DNA of 64,000 nucleotides from Bin80 sp026708685 (GTDB lineage Bacteria > Bacteroidota > Rhodothermia > Rhodothermales > Bin80): assembly GCA_965200955.1 (NCBI GenBank), contig OZ241742.1:1240001-1304000 (forward strand), read 5' to 3'. The notes below the pieces were generated by a model. That model did not search any database. It was not told where the DNA came from and saw only the letters and a program-made list of their open reading frames with translations. Shown here in pieces: positions 17,537 to 25,492 of the stretch. The position numbers and the translations under genes were made by a program. Numbering within the stretch: position 1 is the stretch's first letter; every line of letters begins with the position of its first letter.

Positions 17537-19216
17537 ATGGGCTGGTTGATAGGTTTTGCAGGGGCGAATGCTCCCGCAAAACCTCCTCTTCAGCATCGTG
17601 ATTCCCGATATGAGATTATTGAGGATGATCTACATGCTCAAGCGGGAGGACCAGCTGAGACGTGTTTATATGGACCTCTTCCGAGAGAACGCCAATTTAT
17701 AGTTTTGGGGCTGGGGATTCGTGATGGAAGGATCCTTACTCAGAACGACTGGGCATATCTACTGAATCAATCTCATGTTGATGTGGATGATCTAGATGGT
17801 CATTTCATCATCGTGCGCTGGGGTGCAGCTCAGGTGGAATGTTTTACCGATTGTACGGGCGTTCGAACCTTGTACTATCGTCCATGGTCAGGAGGTATTC
17901 TCTTCAGCACACGTTTGGATTGGTTGGCCATTGAAACGTCCCCGTTGGATATTGACTATTCTGCCTTTGGTGCTCAGTGGTTTTTTGCCAATTCAATTTC
18001 TACTTCCAGTGTAATCAAACAGGTATCTCGTCTAGAGTCTGGGGCACATGCCATCATCAAGAAGAGGAACGTACAGATCACTTCCAAGCGGTGGGAATGT
18101 GAAGTATCGCCTGTGGATATTGATGGATCAAGGTATGAACGAACTCTGAGACAGTCCTTAAATATCAGAGGCCATCACTCATGGAGTCTAGGCCTGTCGG
18201 GTGGACTTGATTCTAGAGTTTTATGCTCCATTGGAAAAAATATCCCAACCCATTCTTGGGGACCATTGGATCATCCTGATGTGCAGATCTCCCGTCAAGT
18301 AGCTCAAGCCCAAGGAATTGAACAGCAGTATTTTGAACATCAGCTTCCCGATGTTGACCGATGTATTTCTTACCTGCGAGAGAGGGTTGGGCTGACCCAA
18401 GTCATCACTCCAGCATCTGCATCCGTTCAGCGTAGTGCATATTGTCAACTCTATCAAATGGGGAGGGGGATTATTGATGGTGGGTTTGGAGAAATCGCAC
18501 GCCGTCAGCTCTTCAATCAGCTTGTATTAGAACGTACGATTCATGGTGATTCTGTCCGCCGACCTTTGAAAATCCCCGCTGTAGGAAAGGCGGATATTTT
18601 CAATTCTGAGGTCCAAGAATATATGGTAGTTGCCGCTCAACAAGAGCTCAATGATGCGTGGACACATCTTCCTCAATCTATGTCGATTGCGGATAAGGCG
18701 GATTGGATCAGCATTCGATCCCGCTTACCGAATTTTTTTGGTTTTGAGCAAAATTACTTAGACAATGAGTGTATTTCCTATATGCCTTATGCCCAACCTT
18801 CAGTCTTGCGGGCATTATTTCAGGTTCCGCTACGATTGCGTTGGCATGGACGGTTGTTGAGGCACATGCTCAAAAGATCTGCTCCCACTTTATCATCGTA
18901 TCCACTAGTGAAAGGAACCATTACGTATCCGTTTTCATTGGGCACATTCAGCTCGTATGCTTACACGCATTTCAAGAAACGAATTGGAATGGATTATTGT
19001 GATCGTAGAACAGAGATGTATCTCTACCACATGCGAGAATATATCTTGGATACGCTACGAAGTCATTCAGTGCTCCACTATGAGCCTTATGATCAGACTA
19101 AGTTACAGTCATTCGCTGATGGATTGGCCCGTGGGGATGTATCAAATGCAACCCAGTTAGATTGGTGGCTTACCTTTGATATGTGGAGAAAAGTACTATC
19201 TCTTGAATCGCAATAG
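17537..19216 (+). CDS. Asparagine synthetase-like protein lacking the glutaminase cysteine
   Basis: 559 residues. The C-terminal two thirds hold an ATP-pyrophosphatase domain with the PP-loop LGLSGGLDSRVLCSIG at about 218-233, and IIDGGFGEIARRQLF, where AsnB enzymes have a similar Gly-rich loop. The N-terminal part follows the class II glutamine amidotransferase fold (DVDDLDGHFIIVRW, CTGVRTLYYRP, FSTRLDWL), but the protein starts MGWLIGF instead of Met-Cys-Gly, so the Ntn nucleophile is absent. Glutamine hydrolysis should not occur; the enzyme may use ammonia or an amine acceptor, as in beta-lactam synthetase-like relatives, or act in surface glycan modification. It follows ppdK at 3 bp. Substrate unknown. 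Confidence 0.75.
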   Translation: MGWLIGFAGANAPAKPPLQHRDSRYEIIEDDLHAQAGGPAETCLYGPLPRERQFIVLGLGIRDGRILTQNDWAYLLNQSHVDVDDLDGHFIIVRWGAAQVECFTDCTGVRTLYYRPWSGGILFSTRLDWLAIETSPLDIDYSAFGAQWFFANSISTSSVIKQVSRLESGAHAIIKKRNVQITSKRWECEVSPVDIDGSRYERTLRQSLNIRGHHSWSLGLSGGLDSRVLCSIGKNIPTHSWGPLDHPDVQISRQVAQAQGIEQQYFEHQLPDVDRCISYLRERVGLTQVITPASASVQRSAYCQLYQMGRGIIDGGFGEIARRQLFNQLVLERTIHGDSVRRPLKIPAVGKADIFNSEVQEYMVVAAQQELNDAWTHLPQSMSIADKADWISIRSRLPNFFGFEQNYLDNECISYMPYAQPSVLRALFQVPLRLRWHGRLLRHMLKRSAPTLSSYPLVKGTITYPFSLGTFSSYAYTHFKKRIGMDYCDRRTEMYLYHMREYILDTLRSHSVLHYEPYDQTKLQSFADGLARGDVSNATQLDWWLTFDMWRKVLSLESQ

Positions 19217-19238
19217 GATCATGGGTTGGTAGACATCT

Positions 19239-20447
19239 TCATTCAGAGGAGGAGTTGCCTCGTGGAATAAAAGCCTGAATTCCTGTAATGGTGCGACCAA
19301 GAATGAGTCCATGAATATCATAGGTACCTTCATAAGTGTTGACGCTTTCGAGGTTCATCATATGATGGATGACTCTGAATTCGCCACTGATCCCATTGCC
19401 CCCTAACATATCACGGGCAGTTCTGGCTATCTGTAAGGCAGAATTACAATTATTGCGCTTTGCCATGGAAACCATTTCTGGTGTGCTCTGACCAGCATCC
19501 ATAAGTTGACCGATCCGCCATGCAAAGAGTTGCATTTGTGTAATGCTGGTCATCATATTGGCAAGTTTTGTCTGAACGAGTTGCATGGATGCCAGTGGAT
19601 TTCCAAATTGTTCTCGCTCCAAAACATACTGACGGGCCCTGTCAAAACAGTTTTCGGCCGCTCCGCAAGCTCCCCAGACGATTCCATACCGGGCACTGTT
19701 GAGGCATGTAAAGGGGCCACGAAGTCCACGAATGTCAGGAAAGACTCGATTGTCGGGTACGAAGACATCCTGAAGAACGATTTCGCCAGTGATAGATGCA
19801 CGTAGACTCATCTTGTTACCCGTTTTTGGTGTCGTAAACCCTTCACTTCCCCGCTCAACAAGAAATCCTCGAATCTCCCCAGAATCATTGGGCGATTCTT
19901 TTGCTTTTGCCCATACCACTGCAAGATCTGCAATAGGGGAGTTAGTGATCCACATTTTTGCTCCATTGAGTCTCCAACCTCCTTCAACCCGTAGAGCTGT
20001 TGTTTCCATAGAGCTTGGATCCGATCCATGATCGGGTTCAGTTAAGCCAAAGCAACCAATGATTTCTCCAGTTGCAAGGCGAGGAAGAAAGGTCGTACGT
20101 TGTTCTTCTGTACCGAACTTAAGGATGGGTAGCATGACCAGTGAGGACTGGACAGACATAAAAGAGCGGTACCCAGAGTCGACGCGTTCTAATTCGCGTG
20201 CAACCAATCCATAGGCAGTATAACTCACCTCTGCACCGCCATATTTCTCAGGGACAAACGAGCCTAAAAGGCCAATCTCTCCCATTTCTTTCACAATGTC
20301 CATGTGAAAGACTTCATCTTGATTCCCTTCCAATGCACGGGGTTCAAGTTTCTCCTGTGCATATCTTCTTGCACTGTTTTGGATGAGGATTTCTTCTTCA
20401 CCCAAGAGAGTTCCTAAGCGAAGAAAATCATTGACATTGACGGCCAT
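19239..20447 (-). CDS. gcdH: Acyl-CoA dehydrogenase, glutaryl-CoA dehydrogenase type
   Basis: 402 residues with the three ACAD parts: N-terminal helices (QNSARRYAQEKLEPRALEGN), a middle beta domain with GCFGLTEPDHGSDPSSMETTA and WITNSPIADLAVVWAK, and a C-terminal helical domain with RYGIVWGACGAAENCFD and the catalytic-base region MNLESVNTYEGTYDIHGLI. The glutamate in NTYEGT plus DIHGLILGR fits glutaryl-CoA dehydrogenase, an FAD enzyme decarboxylating glutaryl-CoA to crotonyl-CoA in lysine/tryptophan catabolism. Exact substrate is inferred from that signature. It converges with the asparagine-synthetase-like gene, 22 bp apart. Electrons would pass through ETF; no ETF gene is in the window. Confidence 0.9.
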   Translation of the reverse strand: MAVNVNDFLRLGTLLGEEEILIQNSARRYAQEKLEPRALEGNQDEVFHMDIVKEMGEIGLLGSFVPEKYGGAEVSYTAYGLVARELERVDSGYRSFMSVQSSLVMLPILKFGTEEQRTTFLPRLATGEIIGCFGLTEPDHGSDPSSMETTALRVEGGWRLNGAKMWITNSPIADLAVVWAKAKESPNDSGEIRGFLVERGSEGFTTPKTGNKMSLRASITGEIVLQDVFVPDNRVFPDIRGLRGPFTCLNSARYGIVWGACGAAENCFDRARQYVLEREQFGNPLASMQLVQTKLANMMTSITQMQLFAWRIGQLMDAGQSTPEMVSMAKRNNCNSALQIARTARDMLGGNGISGEFRVIHHMMNLESVNTYEGTYDIHGLILGRTITGIQAFIPRGNSSSE

Positions 20448-20654
20448 AGATCACTGAGAGTGGTTTGATAAATGCAAGACGGAATGTGTCAAAAGGAGTT
20501 GATTGTATTTCAAGAATACGACAAAGTGAGAGGATTTATTCAACGAGTTGAAGAATTTCAATAAGATGGATCTGCAACAAGTCAAGGATCTCATAGTTCC
20601 ATGAGTTCACATTGTTATGAACACACATTTTTACCTTTTAGTTGCACTACCATC

Positions 20655-21167
20655 ATGCGATTGAGTTCTTGTAAAATATTCGTCTTTCTTATTGTACTCT
20701 TTGCGGTCTCCAGTGATCTGCGGGCACAATCATTTCGTCCAAAGATAGGTTTTGGACTGAGCCTCGTTGGTGGTACGACGGATCAGGCCGTAGGAACGGG
20801 ACTTGACTTGAGGCTTGCATGGGTAGTCAACCAGGATTTATCCATCGGCACTAGTGCCAACTTTGTGAACTACATCCTTGAAGGGCGCGACAATGCTGCC
20901 TATTTTTTCCATCCTAATGTCACCGCCATTGTAACCTTGGATGCTACAAACCTTCGCTCTCCCTACTTGATTTTGGGACTCGGTGGGAATTTACCTTTGG
21001 GAGGAGATGCGGACTCTGACGAAGCGGGTCCATCCATTCACGGTGGATTGGGATGGGCCTTCTCTCTCCAATCTACGTCACTCTATTTGGAGATCACGCC
21101 AGCCATGATTGTTGTTCGCTCCTCCGTTGAGTTCCAGCTTCCGGTACGTTTCGGGGTCATTCTATAG
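20655..21167 (+). CDS. Outer-membrane beta-barrel-like protein, 170 aa
   Basis: ATG at 20655 gives a good signal peptide (MRLSSCKIFVFLIVLFAVSS, then DLRAQSF with an AXA-like cleavage site). ATG at 20601 would bury the signal, so the shorter form is chosen. The mature part alternates hydrophobic and polar residues with many glycines (IGFGLSLVGGTTDQ, LILGLGGNLPLGG, IHGGLGWAFSLQ), as in small 8-strand barrels. No lipobox. It ends FGVIL rather than with a terminal phenylalanine. Monocistronic as far as visible. Specific function unknown. Confidence 0.6.
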   Translation: MRLSSCKIFVFLIVLFAVSSDLRAQSFRPKIGFGLSLVGGTTDQAVGTGLDLRLAWVVNQDLSIGTSANFVNYILEGRDNAAYFFHPNVTAIVTLDATNLRSPYLILGLGGNLPLGGDADSDEAGPSIHGGLGWAFSLQSTSLYLEITPAMIVVRSSVEFQLPVRFGVIL

Positions 21168-21398
21168 TCTGTTTTTCAATAGGTCCTTCCTTTCCTTTTG
21201 CGTCATCGTTAAAGCTGATTCTGAATCAACAGATGGAAATATGGACAATATTCATCATTCCACAATTCAACTACTTCGGAGATGCTCTATAATGTATGAC
21301 AATTCAAATGGATTGGGAGTCATCACGAATAGTGCGTGCATATTTCATAATTCTTCCAGTAAAAGTGCTACTTGTACAAATGTTAACCGTCATATCAA

Positions 21399-23390
21399 GT
21401 GAAAGATTTTGGGGAAATCGAAATTAATTTTAAATCAGAAATAGAAATGTCAGGAAATTACCAAAACATCCTTGATGATTTAACTGAATTACTCAGGAGG
21501 GACGAAGAGTATATTGCAGATGGTCTCATTCTCAGAAACAAAGTGATAGAAGCTGCACTCTCTATGAATGCTCGCTTGCTGGAGTTGCTCATGAAATCCG
21601 ATGAGATCAAGGGTCATTTCTTTGTTGAAGTCTCTGGAGTTCTGGTTTTTGATAAAGTTAAATTCAGGGATTTTGTCTCGCATAAAAATTTTCTCCCCGA
21701 CAGTTACACCGCTTTCAGAAACAAAATTGGATTGGTTGATGAGCACGGCAATCAGCTAAGTCAATCGCATAATGTAGTGCTCACATGGCCTTACAAAGAC
21801 TGTGTCTTGGAGGGTGGAATGACTAAGGAGGATCATAGCAGAAATGAAGTTTTCTGGAACACCATTTTATCACCAGACGAGATTACCCGTCTGTTTGAAC
21901 CCAAAGTACTAACAGGATGTGAGCGTTGGAGTGTTGCGTCAATGAAAAATGGGGTAATCTCTCAGCCAGTGGCTCAAATATCTGAGAGTGATAACTTGTT
22001 GATCAAGGGTAATAACCTTCTTGCTCTTCATTCATTGAAGAGTCGCTATGCTGGAAAGGTTAAGGTAATCTATATTGATCCCCCTTATAATACTGGCAAT
22101 GATGGATTTAAGTACAATGATAGTTTTAATCATTCTACGTATTTAACCTTCATGCGTAACCGTCTTGAAGTCGCAAAAATAATGCTTTCCGCAGAAGGTT
22201 TCATATTTATTCATTGTGATAGAAACGAGTTTGCATACTTAAAAGTTCTTATGGACGAGATAATGAATGATGGGAAATTTGTTGAATGCATAGTTGTTGT
22301 TAATAATCCCGCTGGACGAGATTATGGTGGAATTGCAAATATGCATGAGTATATTCTCTGTTACTCACGAAGTCAAAAATATACATTAAACTGGTTGGAT
22401 GATCCAGAAAAACATTTTCCCTACTCCGATCGCATCGGAGGGTTTGAACTACGTGAGTTACGAAACAGAAACACCACCTTTCACGAAGGGAATCGTCCAA
22501 ATTTGGTTTATCCTTTTTATGTAGATCCAAAAAATTTTGATGAGAATGGCTTACATCAAATTAGTCTTCAAAAGAAGGATGAATGGGTTCGGGTAATGCC
22601 TGCTAAGTCTCAAGGAATTCAAACTGTCTGGAGATGGGGCAGAGCGAAGTCCGAGCAAAATATCAACACAAATATTGTTGCAAGGCCCAAGAAGAATGGA
22701 CAGTTTAGAATTTTCGAAAAATATCGAAAAACTAGTAAAATGATTAGATCCATGTGGGGTGATAAATACGTAAATTCAGAAAGAGGAACCTTACAGGTTA
22801 AGGCATTGGTTGGCAAACAGGCCTTTACATATCCTAAGCCTGAAGAAACTCTAAATAGAATTATTGAAATAGCATCAGATCCAGGAGATTTAGTAATGGA
22901 TTTTTTCGCAGGATCTGGAACCACCGCTGCTGTTGCACACAAGATGGGAAGGCAGTGGATCGCAATTGAACAAATGAGTTATGTACGGAAGTTAACGAAG
23001 ATTCGCCTCAAAAAAGTTGTAGAGGGTGAGCAGGGAGGCATTTCTATGCAAGTTGGCTGGAAAGGAGGCGGTTCATTTGTTTATGCTGAATTAGCATCCT
23101 CTAATTCAAGTTTTTCGGATCAGATTGCACATGCAAAGAATTTCATAGAATTAATATCTATCAAAGAGAAAATGCAGAATACTGGTTTTCTCCGCTACAA
23201 TGTAGAATTGGATTCTTTTGATATAGGAGAGTTTGAGAATCTTTCATTGAATGATGCCAAATGTGTACTGATGGATTGTCTTGATGTCAACCATCTTTAT
23301 GTTAACCTTAACTCTATTGGAGATGAAAAATTCGACATATCTGATGAAGATGCAGATTTAACACGAGCTTTTTATGCAATTCCTGAATGA
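21399..23390 (+). CDS. Type III restriction-modification methyltransferase, Mod 1
   Basis: Adenine-N6 DNA methyltransferase of the beta class; Mod also gives sequence specificity to the Res subunit. Motif IV DPPYNTGNDGF is at about 227-237 and motif I DFFAGSGTT at about 501-509, the beta-class order. The N-terminal 200 residues and the C-terminal 150 are closely similar to Mod 2 (for example RNKVIEAAL and ISHKNFLPD-like blocks), while the middle (about 290-450, from VVVNNPAGRDYGG to the KALVGKQAF region), which should be the target-recognition domain, is different. The annotated GTG start may be replaced by ATG at 21447. Reading frame intact. It is upstream of the second mod gene by about 150 bp. 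Confidence 0.93.
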   Translation: MKDFGEIEINFKSEIEMSGNYQNILDDLTELLRRDEEYIADGLILRNKVIEAALSMNARLLELLMKSDEIKGHFFVEVSGVLVFDKVKFRDFVSHKNFLPDSYTAFRNKIGLVDEHGNQLSQSHNVVLTWPYKDCVLEGGMTKEDHSRNEVFWNTILSPDEITRLFEPKVLTGCERWSVASMKNGVISQPVAQISESDNLLIKGNNLLALHSLKSRYAGKVKVIYIDPPYNTGNDGFKYNDSFNHSTYLTFMRNRLEVAKIMLSAEGFIFIHCDRNEFAYLKVLMDEIMNDGKFVECIVVVNNPAGRDYGGIANMHEYILCYSRSQKYTLNWLDDPEKHFPYSDRIGGFELRELRNRNTTFHEGNRPNLVYPFYVDPKNFDENGLHQISLQKKDEWVRVMPAKSQGIQTVWRWGRAKSEQNINTNIVARPKKNGQFRIFEKYRKTSKMIRSMWGDKYVNSERGTLQVKALVGKQAFTYPKPEETLNRIIEIASDPGDLVMDFFAGSGTTAAVAHKMGRQWIAIEQMSYVRKLTKIRLKKVVEGEQGGISMQVGWKGGGSFVYAELASSNSSFSDQIAHAKNFIELISIKEKMQNTGFLRYNVELDSFDIGEFENLSLNDAKCVLMDCLDVNHLYVNLNSIGDEKFDISDEDADLTRAFYAIPE

Positions 23391-23546
23391 TGATTAGATG
23401 AAACAGTTTCCCGAATACTCAAACTCTGGCATTCTCCAATGGCGTGATCGTTTTCACCGTGACACTTTGAAAATAAAATGATCTATTGTTTTTGTATTCA
23501 GCGTTGTTTCAAAGTTTTCGTATATTAATTCCTATTGATTGGGAAT

Positions 23547-25492
23547 ATGGAACGAATCGTTGATAGTATTGACCAAAAGGGGTCTTACAGTAACTGGCAG
23601 AACCTTCTGTCTGATCTGACGCAATTGCTCTTGACTGACGATGCATTTGTTTCAAACGGTGTAATTTTGAGAAACAAGGTGATTGAAGCAGCTCTTACGA
23701 TGAATGCACATTTGTTAGAGTTGCTCATGAAATCCCATCCAATCAAATCTCACTTCTTTGTTGAAGTTTCGGGTGTATTGGTTTTTGATAAGGTAAAATT
23801 TCGTGACTTTATTTCCCATAAAAATTTTCTCCCCGACAGTTACACTGCATTCAGAAACAAAATTGGACTAGTGGATGAGAATGGCAATCAGTTGAGTTAC
23901 TCTCTTAATGTAGTGCTCGCATGGCCTTACAAAGACTGTGTGTTAGAGGGAGGAATGACCAAAGAGGATCGCGGCAGAAAAGAAGTATTCTGGAATACTA
24001 ACCTTTCACCGGACGATATTACTCGTCTGTTTGAACCCAAAGTACTAACTGGATGGGAGCGTTGGACTGTTGCGTCAATGAAAAATGGGGGGGGGTATTT
24101 CGTCAACCAGTGGGTTATATATCTGAGAAAGATAACTTGTTGATCAAGGGCAATAATCTTCTAGCACTTCATTCGTTGAAGGTTCGTTATGCAGGTAAAG
24201 TTAAGTTAATCTATATTGATCCCCCATACAATACGCGTAATGATGGGTTTCTCTACAATGACAGATTCTCACATTCCTCATGGCTCACTTTTATAAAGAA
24301 TCGTCTTGAGATATCAAAAGATTTTCTGAGGGATGATGGTTTGATTGTTGTACATATTGACGACAATGAACAAGCATATCTAAAAGTATTAATGGATCAA
24401 ATATTCGGGAGAGAAAATTTTGTAGGTGATTTGATTAGGAAGACAAAATCTACCACGAATGATGCCAAAACTGGATTTAATATTCAACATGAAAATACAT
24501 TGATGTATGCGAAAGAAAAGTCTAAAATCTTTTTGATTGGCAAGGAGAAGACATTTAAAAGTTACAAGAACCCTGATAATGATCCTAATGGACCATGGGC
24601 AAGTGACAATCCAAGTGCTAGATCCGGTGATTATTATTTTCCCATTACTAACCCCTACACGGGAAAGATTGATTATCCTCCCGAAAATAGCCATTGGCGA
24701 TTTTCGGAAAAAAGGCTTCAGGATTATATTGATTCAGGGAAAATCGTATTCAGGAAGGAGCATCGTGAAAATCAGAGAGGCTTCATCTTTAAGCGTTACA
24801 AAAGTGAGGTCAAAAGCAACTTTAACTTATTAGGAAGTTTGGAGGGTGCTGAAAATCAGTACATGAACCAGAGGGCCACAAAAGAACGAAATAAGATATT
24901 TGGTGAAGTGGAGTTTGCTTACCCAAAACCAGAGGCATTTGCAGAACTCATTATTCAAGCATCAACGAAACCAAATGATATTGTTCTTGATTTCTTTGCT
25001 GGATCTGGAACATCGTTAGCAGTAGCACACAAGATGGGGCGGAGATGGATTGGTATTGAACAGATGGACTATGTTGATGATCTAATAAAGACTCGTCTGA
25101 AGAAGGTTATTGAAGGAGAACAGGGAGGCATTTCCAAAGAGGTTGAATGGGGGGGAGGTGGTTCCTTTGTTTATGCCAAACTGGCTGTTTCCAATTCAGT
25201 TTTTGCTGATCGCATTAGTGATGCTAGCGACATTGCTACACTGCTGAATATTAAGGCTGATATGCAGGATACGGGTTTTCTGCGTTATGATATTGATATG
25301 AGTGCCTTTGAGGAAGATGATTTTGTCAGTCTTTCTCTGGGGGATGCTAAGAATGTACTTATGGATTGCTTGGATGCCAACCATCTTTATGTTAATGTTC
25401 ATTCAATAGGAGATGAAAAATCTAATATCTCAAAGGATGACATTCACATGAATCAATCTTTTTATTCTACTTCACATGAGTCAGAGTCTTAG
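23547..25492 (+). CDS. Type III methyltransferase Mod 2, phase-variable and out of frame at a G9 tract
   Basis: Two overlapping frames together give a full Mod. The first part (23547-24143) runs from MERIVDSIDQKG to a shared N-terminal block, then shifts at nine Gs (24087-24095) and ends early with RKITC. The second part (frame of 24053-25492) carries FRQPVGYISEKDNLLIKGNN, motif IV DPPYNTRNDGF, a distinct target-recognition region and motif I DFFAGSGTS. A tract of 7 or 10 Gs would join the two parts in frame; Mod 1 has 4 Gs at the same place. As sequenced the gene is OFF. TTG at 23535 is an alternative start. A product starting at ATG 24053 would lack the N-terminal domain. The last bases overlap res by 17 bp. 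Confidence 0.9.
24087..24095 (+). repeat. Homopolymeric G9 tract, probable phase-variation switch
   Basis: Nine consecutive Gs inside the mod 2 coding sequence, at the exact point where the frame shifts. Slipped-strand changes by one G (to 10) or two (to 7) would restore the frame. Poly-G tracts in mod genes are a known basis for switching of methylation patterns (phasevarions). A sequencing or assembly error at the homopolymer is the main alternative. Confidence 0.85.

Noticed and set aside
23398..23481. 27-codon frame between mod 1 and mod 2 (MKQFPEYSNSGILQWRDRFH)
   Set aside because: Too short to support; may be a fragment left from duplication of the mod gene.
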